Below are positions 7,999 through 16,242 of a DNA stretch of 64,000 bases, piece after piece. The translations under genes and the position numbers were made by a program. The stretch is from Streptomyces sp. Edi4 (GTDB lineage: Bacteria; Actinomycetota; Actinomycetes; Streptomycetales; Streptomycetaceae): contig NZ_JBEJGY010000004.1 of assembly GCF_040253615.1 (NCBI RefSeq), positions 3,162,001-3,226,000 of the forward strand, read 5' to 3'. The notes below the pieces were generated by a model. It was not told where the DNA came from. It was given only the letters and a program-made list of their open reading frames with translations, and searched no databases. The stretch's first letter is position 1, and every line of letters begins with the position of its first letter.

Positions 7999-10900
7999 TG
8001 CTGACTCCCGTCGGGGCGGTGCGGCTGCTGCTGTTCGGGGTGCTCGGGGTGCTCGGGCGGGTATCCGTAGCCGTACGGGTCGTACTGCCCCTCCGGTGCC
8101 TGCTGGGAGGCGTGCGGTTGCTGCTGGTAGGGGTCGTACGGGTGCTGCCGGCCCTGCGCGTCGGTGTACTGGCCGTCGGTGTACTGGCCGTCCGCGTACT
8201 GGCCGTCCGCGTACTGGCCGTCGCCGTATGGCTCGCCGCCGTACGGGCCGGCGCTGTAGGCCCCCTCGGCGTACTGGCCCGCGCCGTACTGTCCCTCACC
8301 GAACTGGCCCTCGGCGTCCGGCACTTCGGGATGTGCGGGCTGGGGGTAGGGGCCACCGGGCTGGCCGCCCTCGGGGTACTGCTGATAGCCGGCGTACTGC
8401 TGCTGGTACGGGTCGTACTGCTGCCCCGCCTGCTGGTCGTGCTCGGCGGCGCCGGCGGCCGGGGAGGCGGTGGCGTACTGGGCCGCGTCCCACTCCCCGT
8501 ACGCGGCCTGCCGCGGCACGTCCGCCCCCGGCGTCGCGTGCTCGTCGGCGGGGGTCTCGGCCTCGGCGTCGGCCTGCGCGCGGAGCCGGCGGGCCCGGCG
8601 GCCCTCGCCCTCGACGGGCTGCGCCGGGACGGCCGCCACCGCCTCCTGCGCGTCGGGCAGATCGTCGTCGATCCGGCGGCGCCGGCCCGGCAGGGCGAGC
8701 ACCAGCAGGACCACGGCGAGCGCGGCCTGGACCCAGATCCACAGGGTGTGGATGAGGGGGGCGTCGTAGGTGACGTCCAACCTGCCCGCCTCGGCGGGCA
8801 GTTCGAAGCCCTGAGCCCAGCCGTCGACGGTGGTCTTCTTCAGCGCCCTGCCGTCGAGGCTCGCGCTCCAGCCGGGGGCGGCCTTGTCGGCGATGCGCAG
8901 GACCCGGCCCGCCGTGCCGGCCGGGATCTTGGTGTGGATGTCGACGGGGTCGGCCGCGACCGGCAGACTCTCGCCGCCCTTGGCCGGCACGATCACCGCA
9001 CGGGCGACCTGGCGGTCCACCCGCCACAGCGCGCTGCCGTCGAGCTGGCTGAGCCGGCTCAGGCCCGGCGTCGCGTCCAGGGTGCGGGCGAACGCGCGGG
9101 GCGCGCCGTCGCGCACCAGCACATAGCGCACCGCGAATCCGCTGAGCTGGCTCGACTGGTCGGCGCCGGAGCCCGCGACGAGGTTGGCGACGACCTTGCC
9201 GAGCCGGGCGTCGTCGCCGCCGGACGCGGCGAGTTCGGCGTCGCCGAGCTGTCCGCCCGAGCCGCGTACCAGTGTGTACGCGACCTTGGCGGGCGAGGTG
9301 CCGCCGAGCACCAGGGTGCGGGCCTGGTCGCGGGTGCCGCTCTCCTCGGCGACGAACGCGGGCACCTGCACCGGGTCGCGCCGCTCCAGCGGGCCGTCGG
9401 CGCCGCCGATCATCCAGTGCGCGGCGGAGTACAGGGGGCCGAGCACGGCGGCGAGCGCGATCAGGGCGGCGACCGGCTGGCGCCAGCCGAAGCCGTGGCC
9501 CGCGACGCGGGTGCGGCCGTATTCGGCGCCGAGCGCGGCGGCGGCGAGCAGCGCGAGCCCGTACACGAGGGTCGCCGGGCCCGCCCAGGCGTCTCGGTTG
9601 GACAGGATCGCGAAGAGGAACCCGATGAGCGCGACCGCCCAGGCGGCGCGGATGGCGAACGCGCGGTGTTCGCGCAGCAGGGCGGCGAGGGCGGCCGCGA
9701 CGATGCCGATGAGCAGCAGCCCGCCGACGGCCTTGGGTCCGCCGGGGCTCGCCCCGAGCAGGTCGAGCGCGCCGGCCGAGCCGTTCCCGTACGCGAGGCC
9801 CGCTTCCTTGAGGAACCCGGAGGGGCTGGTCAGCAGGGTGAGCGACCAGGGCGCGAGCATCAGCAGCGGGGTGGCGACGGCGGCCAGGAAGCGCAGACCG
9901 TACGCCGTGATGTCGCCCCTGCGCAGCGCGAGCACGCTGATGCCGAGCAGCACCGCGATCGGCCACACCAGGGGCGTGAACGCCATGGCGACGGTCAGGA
10001 GCAGCGCGTACGTCCAGGTGGCGCGCCAGCTGCCGCGTGCCTCGGTGCCGCGCAGTCCGGCCGCGGACACCCCGGCCCGGGCGATCAGCGGCAGCAGGAT
10101 CGCGAGGACGGCGGTGCCGAGCCGGCCGGCGGCGAGCGCGCCGGTGGCGGCGGGCAGGAAGGCGTAGGCGATGGCCACCCAGGCGCGCAGCTGGCGGGAG
10201 GCGAGGAGCGGGCGCGCGGCGAAGTAGGCGGTGAGGCCGGCCAGCGGGACCGAGCAGACGAGCAGCAGGGTCAGCGCGAAGCTGGTGGAGCCGAAGCACA
10301 GTGCGGACAGGACGGCGACGATCGCGAGGTAGGGCGGCGCGGTCTGGGTGCCGCCCACGCCGATGGGGTGCCAGGCGTCGGCGTAGCGGGCCCACAGGGC
10401 GCCGGTACTTCCTGGCGCGGGCAGCAGGGCGCCGCCCATGAGCGAGCCGCCGCCGTACAGGCCGCGGCAGGCGACGAGCGAGACGATCAGGAGCAGCGCG
10501 AAGAGGACCGGCGCGGGTTTGCGGGCGATCTTCTTGAGGCGGGCGAACTGTTCGATCTCCAGGAAGTCGGCGTCGTCGCCGCCAGGCCCCGATTCGACGG
10601 CGCCGTGCCGGGAGCCGCCGGTGTCCTCGGTGCCCGCGCCGAGGCTCGCCGCGACCGATTCGACGGTGGCGCGGATGGTGGCGCCGGGCGGCGGGAACAG
10701 GGGGCGCAGCTCGCTCGACTCGACGGCGCTCCTGCCGCGCTTCTTACGTCCCGCGAGGATCCGGCCCGGCCGCAGCAGGGTGCCCGACAGGCCCATGACC
10801 TCGTCGACGGCCTGGCCCGGCACCTTGCCCACCAGGTAGGCGAGGGTCCGCAGCAGGGTACCGATCACGATGCGCAGCACCACGTAAGGGAGCAGCGCGG

Positions 10901-11831
10901 GACGCGAGTTGACGAGCATGGTGTAGACGGCGCCGGCCTTGTCGACCCGGTGGGGGTTGACGACGGAGCGTCCCGCGCAGTCGACGGCGCGGCGTTCGCG
11001 GGCGGCGGCCTCGGCGTGGCGGAGCGTGGCGTCGGGGGCGACCAGGACGGTGTGTCCTGCCGCGTGCGCGCGCCAGCACAGGTCGACGTCGTCGCGCATC
11101 AGGGGCAGCGCCCGGTCGAAGCCGCCGAGTTCGTCCCACACGTCGCGGCGGATCAGCATGCCGGCGGACGAGACCGACAGGACGGGCCTGACCTGGTCGT
11201 GCTGGCCCTGGTCCTGTTCGCGCCGGTCGAGACCGGTCCAGCGGCGGCCGCTGTGGGCGATGGAGACGCCGACTTCGAGGAGTTGTTTACGGTCGTACCA
11301 GCCGCGCAGCTTGGGCCCGATGATGCCCGCGTCCGCGCCGGCGTCGGCGACCCGCAGCAGTTCGGCCAGCGCGCCGGGGTCGGGCGCGCTGTCGTCGTGG
11401 AGCAGCCAGAGCCACTGCACGGGCTCGCCGTGCGGGAGTTCGGGCAGGTCGTAGCTGTCGTCGCGCCAGCTGCGCGAGACCGGGTCCCAGCCGCTGGGAC
11501 GCTTGAGATAGGGCAGGTCGTCGGGGCCCAGCACGGGGGCGGCGCGGACGGCCTCGTCGACGGCGGCGCCGAAGCCGGTGCGGCGGGCGAGGTGCAGGAC
11601 GCGTTCGTCGCCGAGCGCTTCGGCGACCAGGCGCGCGGAGTCGTCGGCGCTGCCGGTGTCGGCGGCGTACGCGTTCTGTACGGGGCGTTCCTGGCCGAGC
11701 AGTCCGGCCAGGACGTCGGGGAGCCAGCGTGCGCCGTCGTGCGAGACGACGACGGCGGTCACCACATGGCGGGGGAATTCGGGAGTCACGGCCGCCTCGT
11801 ACGGGGCCGTCGACTGGCTGTGCACGGACAT
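7995..11831 (-). CDS. Large multi-pass membrane glycosyltransferase, family 2
   Basis: The 1278-residue protein has an N-terminal GT2 domain (about residues 20-300) with the nucleotide-sugar fold start VVTAVVVSHDG, the Asp-rich WLLHDDSAPDPG motif near 145 and the acceptor-site-like MRDDVDLCWRAHAAG. About a dozen membrane helices follow from residue 440, then a large extracytoplasmic domain, a final helix near 1030 and a 230-residue Gln/Gly/Tyr-rich tail. It probably moves a sugar onto or across the membrane for envelope polymer synthesis; donor and acceptor are unknown. The ATG at 11829-11831 fits the conserved start, since the frame continues upstream only as Pro/Arg-rich sequence. DUF5719 is coupled downstream. 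Confidence 0.9.
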   Translation of the reverse strand: MSVHSQSTAPYEAAVTPEFPRHVVTAVVVSHDGARWLPDVLAGLLGQERPVQNAYAADTGSADDSARLVAEALGDERVLHLARRTGFGAAVDEAVRAAPVLGPDDLPYLKRPSGWDPVSRSWRDDSYDLPELPHGEPVQWLWLLHDDSAPDPGALAELLRVADAGADAGIIGPKLRGWYDRKQLLEVGVSIAHSGRRWTGLDRREQDQGQHDQVRPVLSVSSAGMLIRRDVWDELGGFDRALPLMRDDVDLCWRAHAAGHTVLVAPDATLRHAEAAARERRAVDCAGRSVVNPHRVDKAGAVYTMLVNSRPALLPYVVLRIVIGTLLRTLAYLVGKVPGQAVDEVMGLSGTLLRPGRILAGRKKRGRSAVESSELRPLFPPPGATIRATVESVAASLGAGTEDTGGSRHGAVESGPGGDDADFLEIEQFARLKKIARKPAPVLFALLLIVSLVACRGLYGGGSLMGGALLPAPGSTGALWARYADAWHPIGVGGTQTAPPYLAIVAVLSALCFGSTSFALTLLLVCSVPLAGLTAYFAARPLLASRQLRAWVAIAYAFLPAATGALAAGRLGTAVLAILLPLIARAGVSAAGLRGTEARGSWRATWTYALLLTVAMAFTPLVWPIAVLLGISVLALRRGDITAYGLRFLAAVATPLLMLAPWSLTLLTSPSGFLKEAGLAYGNGSAGALDLLGASPGGPKAVGGLLLIGIVAAALAALLREHRAFAIRAAWAVALIGFLFAILSNRDAWAGPATLVYGLALLAAAALGAEYGRTRVAGHGFGWRQPVAALIALAAVLGPLYSAAHWMIGGADGPLERRDPVQVPAFVAEESGTRDQARTLVLGGTSPAKVAYTLVRGSGGQLGDAELAASGGDDARLGKVVANLVAGSGADQSSQLSGFAVRYVLVRDGAPRAFARTLDATPGLSRLSQLDGSALWRVDRQVARAVIVPAKGGESLPVAADPVDIHTKIPAGTAGRVLRIADKAAPGWSASLDGRALKKTTVDGWAQGFELPAEAGRLDVTYDAPLIHTLWIWVQAALAVVLLVLALPGRRRRIDDDLPDAQEAVAAVPAQPVEGEGRRARRLRAQADAEAETPADEHATPGADVPRQAAYGEWDAAQYATASPAAGAAEHDQQAGQQYDPYQQQYAGYQQYPEGGQPGGPYPQPAHPEVPDAEGQFGEGQYGAGQYAEGAYSAGPYGGEPYGDGQYADGQYADGQYTDGQYTDAQGRQHPYDPYQQQPHASQQAPEGQYDPYGYGYPPEHPEHPEQQQPHRPDGSQQ
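8155..8330 (-). repeat. Tandem 15-bp repeats coding a Gly-Gln-Tyr tail
   Basis: Within the glycosyltransferase gene, units close to GTACTGGCCGTCCGC recur in tandem and then decay. They encode pentapeptides of the form DGQYA/DGQYT, followed by EGQY, AGQY and GPYG variants at about residues 1167-1225. Unit length is a multiple of three, so copy number can change without a frame shift. The tail lies after the last membrane helix and is probably disordered. Confidence 0.85.
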
Positions 11832-12422
11832 CGAGGTACGGGCCCCTCCGCCCCGGAAGGCTGCTGTGCGGACTGCGGTCGGCGCGGCCGGTGGTGCGAG
11901 ACGGGCTCTGACGTGACCGGAGTGCCGTGGACAGCGCCCCACACTAACGTCTGCCGCCCAACCGGTCCGCCGCCCGCGGATGGGGCGCCGGGGGTGGGCG
12001 GTTGGTTGTGTACGGGTTGTGTACGGAGTCGGACGGTTTGCGCGGGGACGGGGCGGGCGTCCGCCGGGTTTTGGCGGGGACGGTCGCCGGGGTGGGGTTG
12101 CCGTCACCCGGGCCGGGCGAGGGTGGCCGGGGTGGGTCCGGGCGACGGCCACCGGCGACCAGGGCAGCGGCCCGTCGCAGGCCGGCAGCGGAGGTGCCCC
12201 ACAGCAGGGTGATGGAAGCCGGACGCAACCAAGTGACGCCGGTCCGCAGCGCAGTAGTCAAGGACGCCCTCGACCGGCGGCGCAGCCCCGCCGTGGGGCG
12301 GCCGGGTTCCTATCGGGGCCCGCGACCCCGTCAAGCCGCTGGGCGGCCCGGGTCCTTGAGCGGTCCGGGCCCCGGGCCGGCCCGGGCTCTTGAGGGGCCC
12401 GGGCCCTGGGGCGGCCCGGGTG
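11832..12422. other. Non-coding region between whiB and the glycosyltransferase gene
   Basis: The 591 bases hold no gene that can be supported. An ORF at 11944-12261 (minus, 105 residues, starting MTTALRTGVTWLRPASITLL) is the best candidate, but its second half is Pro/Arg-rich. Just beyond the stop of whiB, bases 12341-12421 are a run of related GGCCCGGG blocks that can fold into several hairpins and may end whiB transcription. The promoter of the glycosyltransferase gene must lie here too, but no clear -10/-35 pair is seen. Confidence 0.5.
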
Positions 12423-12686
12423 TCAGATCGCGGCCTTCTTCAGGCGGCGGCGCTCACGTTCGGACAGGCCGCCCCAGATCCCGAACCGCTCGTCGTTGGC
12501 GAGTGCGTACTCAAGGCATTCGGACCGGACTTCACACGCGAGGCAGACCTTCTTGGCCTCTCTGGTGGAGCCGCCCTTCTCGGGGAAGAAGGATTCGGGG
12601 TCGGTCTGGGCGCAGAGGGCCCGTTCCTGCCAGCCGAGCTCCTCTTCGGCCTCGTCGACCAGCAGTTCCTGAAACAGCTCGGTCAT
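12423..12686 (-). CDS. whiB: WhiB, iron-sulfur transcription regulator of sporulation
   Basis: The 87-residue product has the canonical Wbl layout: four cysteines at 25, 48, 51 and 57 (CxxC central pair) that bind a [4Fe-4S] cluster, the G-I-W-G-G turn at 69-73, and a basic C-terminus (RERRRLKKAAI). Its sequence matches the founding WhiB, needed with WhiA for septation of aerial hyphae in Streptomyces. An acidic N-terminal stretch DEAEEELGW is also typical. The ATG at 12684-12686 has GAGGGGC as ribosome site. It is transcribed alone, away from the cysteine dioxygenase-F420 operon. The shared upstream region is 728 bases long. Confidence 0.97.
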   Translation of the reverse strand: MTELFQELLVDEAEEELGWQERALCAQTDPESFFPEKGGSTREAKKVCLACEVRSECLEYALANDERFGIWGGLSERERRRLKKAAI

Positions 12687-12759
12687 GTGCGCCCCTCGTC
12701 TGTCTTTTGCTGCCCCGTGATGTTGCCGTTACCGAATCCGGCCGAACGACACGAGTGAA

Positions 12760-12789
12760 ATTACAAGTGTGTGGATCCGGGCGAGTCAA
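12760..12789 (-). promoter_or_regulatory. Candidate whiB promoter
   Basis: On the minus strand TTGACT (12784-12789) is followed after 18 bases by TGTAAT (12760-12765), which places the likely transcript start about 65-70 bases before the whiB start codon. The -35 is close to consensus; the -10 lacks the usual A at position two. whiB of S. coelicolor is known to have more than one promoter, and others may lie further upstream. Confidence 0.5.
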
Positions 12790-13137
12790 GCCGAGATCTG
12801 CTATTGGGCCCCGTATTCACTCTGCGGAACCAAGGCTATGCGGAAAGTGTTCAAATCGGCAAAAACCTGACACATGCCACTGGCGCACGCCACCGCCTCT
12901 CCGCAGGGACCCACTCGACTCCCGCTCGACCGTGACCACAGACGAGGACGAGACGACTATTGATCTTGTTGCGCCCGTACCCAGAAAGCGGCCCGGATCA
13001 CATTCGGATCACGAGAAGGTGGCGGTGTTTGAGTGCACGCCTGCTGCGCCACATCTCCCGCCCCCCGACTGCACAAACCTTTCTCCGGCCACAGCAACCG
13101 GATAAGGTGAAACATTGCGGCCAAACCGGTCATTGGG

Positions 13138-13167
13138 TTGACAGCGACCCCACCGACCCGCTCTTCT
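13138..13167 (+). promoter_or_regulatory. Candidate promoter of the poly-cysteine leader ORF
   Basis: A perfect TTGACA (13138-13143) is followed after 18 bases by TCTTCT (13162-13167). That -10 is weak, but it ends seven bases before the ATG at 13175. Spacing like this usually means the transcript begins at the start codon, giving a leaderless message, as is common for short regulatory ORFs in actinobacteria. Confidence 0.45.
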
Positions 13168-13174
13168 GGATCGC

Positions 13175-13261
13175 ATGTCAGTGACCACAGCGCACCGAGC
13201 GACCCACGTCCGTGGGTTCCGCAGCGCTGTCCAGGCGCGCTGCTGCTGTTCCAGCTGTTGA
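13175..13261 (+). CDS. Poly-cysteine leader peptide upstream of cysteine dioxygenase
   Basis: A 28-codon ORF starts with ATG at 13175-13177 and ends ARCCCSSC followed by TGA (13259-13261). Four of its last six residues are cysteine (C23, C24, C25, C28), coded TGC TGC TGT and TGT. It lies 153 bases before the cysteine dioxygenase start and has a likely leaderless promoter. Short leaderless ORFs ending in cysteine tracts are known in mycobacteria as cysteine-responsive attenuators of sulfur genes. By analogy, ribosome stalling at the Cys codons when cysteine is scarce would set expression of the downstream dioxygenase. Bases 13262-13414 contain a GGCGGCCGCC palindrome (13335-13344) but no clear terminator. 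Confidence 0.6.
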   Translation: MSVTTAHRATHVRGFRSAVQARCCCSSC

Positions 13262-13414
13262 TCCCGCACCGCTTGCTTCCCGTGCGATCCAGCTTCTCCC
13301 CTCGCCTCCCCCAAGACGCCTCGCGTCCACTGCGGGCGGCCGCCGTCTCCCCCTGCGCGAGACCCCCCTTTCATCTGCGACACCCCAGCACTCCCGCCGA
13401 GGAACCCCCGCACC

Positions 13415-13918
13415 ATGAACAGCAGCCACAGCGACCTCCAGATCGCCGGTGACATCCTGGAGGTCCAGCACCTCCTCCAGCCCGCCCGCGAGCACCCCGC
13501 CACGGTCGCCGAGTTCGCCGGACTCGCCCGTTCCCTCGCCGCCGACCCCTCCCAGTGGGCCCCCCTGGTCCAGTACGACGCGGCCTCCCGCTGGTACCAC
13601 CGCCTGCGCACCGGGCCCGGCTACGAGGTCTGGCTCCTGTCCTGGGTGCCCGGCCAGCGCAGCGGCGTCCACGACCACGGCGCGTCGTCGGGCGTACTGA
13701 CCGTCCTGGACGGCACGTTGACCGAGCACACCGAACGCGGCGCGCGGCCCCTTGCGGCCGGATCCCAGCGAGTGTTCGCTCCGGGCTACGTCCACGAGGT
13801 CGTCAACGACTCCCTGGAGCCGGCGGTGAGCCTGCACGTGTACTACCCGGGCCTGACCGACATGCCGATGCACCCCGCCCGGTCCGCCCCGGCAGCCCAG
13901 GATGTCGTACCCGCCTGA
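13415..13918 (+). CDS. Cysteine dioxygenase
   Basis: This 167-residue cupin fits the type I cysteine dioxygenase family, which oxidises cysteine to cysteine sulfinate with an Fe(II) centre. The 3-His iron site is visible: H86 and H88 in SGVHDHGASSG and H127 in FAPGYVHEVVN. Length is close to that of bacterial enzymes. The ATG is preceded by GAGGAA ten bases upstream. fbiA begins 12 bases after its stop, so the genes are probably one transcript. The cysteine-rich leader ORF upstream supports cysteine as the substrate. Confidence 0.88.
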   Translation: MNSSHSDLQIAGDILEVQHLLQPAREHPATVAEFAGLARSLAADPSQWAPLVQYDAASRWYHRLRTGPGYEVWLLSWVPGQRSGVHDHGASSGVLTVLDGTLTEHTERGARPLAAGSQRVFAPGYVHEVVNDSLEPAVSLHVYYPGLTDMPMHPARSAPAAQDVVPA

Positions 13919-13930
13919 CAGACTCTGCGT

Positions 13931-14887
13931 ATGCGCATTGTGGTTCTGGCAGGCGGCATCGGTGGTGCCCGCTTCCTCCGTGGTCTCAAGTCAGCCGCCC
14001 CCGAGGCCGATATCACCGTCATCGGCAACACGGGCGACGACATCCATCTGTTCGGCCTGAAGGTCTGCCCCGACCTCGACACGGTGATGTACACGCTGGG
14101 CGGCGGCATCAACGAGGAGCAGGGGTGGGGGCGTACGGAGGAGTCCTTCACCGTCAAGGAGGAGCTGGCCGCCTACGGGGTGGGGCCCGAGTGGTTCGGG
14201 CTCGGCGACCGCGACTTCGCGACCCACATCGTCCGTACGCAGATGCTCGGCGCGGGCTATCCGCTCAGCGCCGTCACCGAGGCCCTGTGTGCCCGCTGGC
14301 AGCCCGGCGTCCGTCTCATCCCGATGTCCGACGACCGCGTCGAGACGCATGTCGCCGTCGAGGTGGACGGCGAACGCAAGGCGATCCACTTCCAGGAGTA
14401 CTGGGTGAAGCTGCGCGCCTCCCTGGACGCGCACGCGGTGGTGCCGGTCGGCGCCGAGCAGGCCAAGCCCGCCCCGGGCGTCCTCGAAGCGATCGCCGCG
14501 GCCGACGTCATCCTCTTCCCGCCGTCCAACCCGGTCGTCTCGGTCGGCACCATCCTGGCCGTGCCCGGCATCCGTGAGGCGATCGCCGAGGCGGGCGTGC
14601 CGGTGGTGGGCCTCTCCCCCATCGTCGGCGACGCTCCGGTGCGCGGCATGGCCGACAAGGTGCTGGCGGCGGTCGGCGTGGAGTCCACGGCGGCGGCGGT
14701 CGCCGAGCACTACGGCTCGGGCCTGCTCGACGGCTGGCTGGTCGACACGGTGGACGCGGCCTCCGTCGCCGGGATCGAGGAGGCGGGCATCCGCTGCCGC
14801 GCCGTGCCGCTGATGATGACGGACCTGGAGGCGACGGCCGCGATGGCCCGCGAGGCGCTGACGCTGGCCGAGGAGGTCCGCGCGTGA
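13931..14887 (+). CDS. fbiA: Phospholactate/PEP guanylyl transferase-dependent transferase of F420 synthesis (CofD/FbiA)
   Basis: FbiA joins the deazaflavin Fo to the activated three-carbon phosphate (enolpyruvyl- or lactyl-diphospho-guanosine), giving dehydro-F420-0 or F420-0. The 318-residue protein shows the CofD start VVLAGGIGGARFLRGL, followed by the IGNTGDD and TVMYTLGGG segments and the FPPSNPVVSVG motif near residue 200. Its length is normal for the family. It lies 12 bases after cysteine dioxygenase and overlaps fbiB by four bases, so the two F420 genes are translationally coupled. An ordinary gene, standard for Streptomyces. Confidence 0.95.
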   Translation: MRIVVLAGGIGGARFLRGLKSAAPEADITVIGNTGDDIHLFGLKVCPDLDTVMYTLGGGINEEQGWGRTEESFTVKEELAAYGVGPEWFGLGDRDFATHIVRTQMLGAGYPLSAVTEALCARWQPGVRLIPMSDDRVETHVAVEVDGERKAIHFQEYWVKLRASLDAHAVVPVGAEQAKPAPGVLEAIAAADVILFPPSNPVVSVGTILAVPGIREAIAEAGVPVVGLSPIVGDAPVRGMADKVLAAVGVESTAAAVAEHYGSGLLDGWLVDTVDAASVAGIEEAGIRCRAVPLMMTDLEATAAMAREALTLAEEVRA

Positions 14888-16176
14888 GCGCCGCCTCCTT
14901 CCGGGTGTGGGCGGTCCCCGGGCTGCCGGAGGTCCAGCCGGGCGACGACCTGGCCAAGCTGATCGCGACGGCCGAGCCCGGCCTCGCCGACGGCGACATC
15001 CTGCTGGTCACCTCGAAGATCGTCTCCAAGGCGGAGGGCCGGATCACCGAGGCCGCCGACCGTGAGGCGGCCATCGACGCCGAGACGGTACGGGTGGTGG
15101 CACGGCGCGGCTCCCTGCGCATCGTGGAGAACCGGCAGGGCCTGGTCATGGCCGCCGCCGGGGTCGACGCCTCCAACACCCCCGCCGGTACCGTCCTGTT
15201 GCTCCCCGAGGACCCGGACGCCTCGGCGGCCGCCATCCGCGCGGGACTGCGGGACGCGCTGGGCGTCGAGGTCGGCGTCATCGTCACCGACACCTTCGGG
15301 CGGCCCTGGCGCGACGGCCTGACCGACGTGGCGATCGGCGCCGCCGGCGTACGCGTCCTGGACGACCTGCGCGGCAGTACGGACAAGCACGGCAACCCGC
15401 TGAGCGCCACCGTCGTCGCGCTCGCCGACGAGCTGGCCGCCGCCGGTGACCTGGTCAAGGGCAAGGCGGGTGGCCTTCCGGTCGCGGTGGTGCGGGGCCT
15501 TGGGCACCTCGCGGGCGAGGGTTCGGCCCGCGAGATGGTGCGCGCCGCCGACGACGACATGTTCCGCCTGGGCACCTCGGAGGCGGTACGGGAGGCGGTC
15601 ACCCAGCGGCGTACGGTACGGGCCTTCACGGACGACCCGGTCGACCCGGGCGCCGTGCGGCGCGCGGTGGCGGCCGCGGTGACCGCGCCGGCCCCGCACC
15701 ACACCACGCCCTGGCGCTTCGTGCTCCTGGAGTCCGAGGAGTCCCGCACCCGGCTGCTCGACGCCATGCGGGACGCCTGGATCGCGGATCTGCGGCGCGA
15801 CGGCAGGTCCGAGGTGTCCATCGCCAAGAGGGTCGCGCGGGGCGAAGTGCTGCGCGCCGCGCCGTACTTGGTGGTCCCCTGCCTGGTGATGGACGGCGCG
15901 CACCACTACGGCGATGCCCGGCGCGACGGCGCCGAGCGCGAGATGTTCGTGGTCGCCATGGGCGCGGGCGTGCAGAACTTCCTGGTCGCCCTCGCGGGCG
16001 AACGGCTCGGCTCGGCGTGGGTGTCGTCCACGATGTTCTGCCGCGATGTCGTACGCGACGTCCTCGGGCTGCCCGCCCAGTGGGACCCGATGGGCGCGAT
16101 CGCGGTCGGCCGTGCGGCCGAACCCCCCAGGGAGCGGCCGGCGCGGGACGCCTCGGCGTTCATCGAGGTGCGCTGA
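14884..16176 (+). CDS. fbiB: Bifunctional F420 gamma-glutamyl ligase/dehydro-F420 reductase (FbiB)
   Basis: The N-terminal 240 residues match the CofE ligase, which adds glutamates to F420-0 with GTP (motifs ILLVTSKIVSKAEGR, VIVTDTFGRPWRDG). The C-terminal 190 residues are a nitroreductase-like FMN domain (TQRRTVRAFTDDPV start, GAGVQNFLVAL near the end) that reduces dehydro-F420. This two-domain fusion of 430 residues is the actinobacterial form; archaeal CofE is the ligase alone. The GTG start at 14884-14886 overlaps the fbiA stop as GTGA. The gene ends 66 bases before the convergent DNA glycosylase; no clear terminator is seen between them. Confidence 0.95.
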   Translation: MSAASFRVWAVPGLPEVQPGDDLAKLIATAEPGLADGDILLVTSKIVSKAEGRITEAADREAAIDAETVRVVARRGSLRIVENRQGLVMAAAGVDASNTPAGTVLLLPEDPDASAAAIRAGLRDALGVEVGVIVTDTFGRPWRDGLTDVAIGAAGVRVLDDLRGSTDKHGNPLSATVVALADELAAAGDLVKGKAGGLPVAVVRGLGHLAGEGSAREMVRAADDDMFRLGTSEAVREAVTQRRTVRAFTDDPVDPGAVRRAVAAAVTAPAPHHTTPWRFVLLESEESRTRLLDAMRDAWIADLRRDGRSEVSIAKRVARGEVLRAAPYLVVPCLVMDGAHHYGDARRDGAEREMFVVAMGAGVQNFLVALAGERLGSAWVSSTMFCRDVVRDVLGLPAQWDPMGAIAVGRAAEPPRERPARDASAFIEVR

Positions 16177-16242
16177 GGTCACCGCTTCGGGGCGCGCCCG
16201 GGACGGCGCTCGCGCGTGCGGGCATGAGCGCGTGCGGCGTCG

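Noticed and set aside
8019..12212. Open frame of 1397 codons antisense to the glycosyltransferase
   Set aside because: The composition is low-complexity and it has no domain; the minus-strand gene has clear domains.
11944..12261. Possible 105-residue minus-strand gene before the glycosyltransferase
   Set aside because: Only its first 35 residues look protein-like; it has no clear ribosome site or known relatives I can name.
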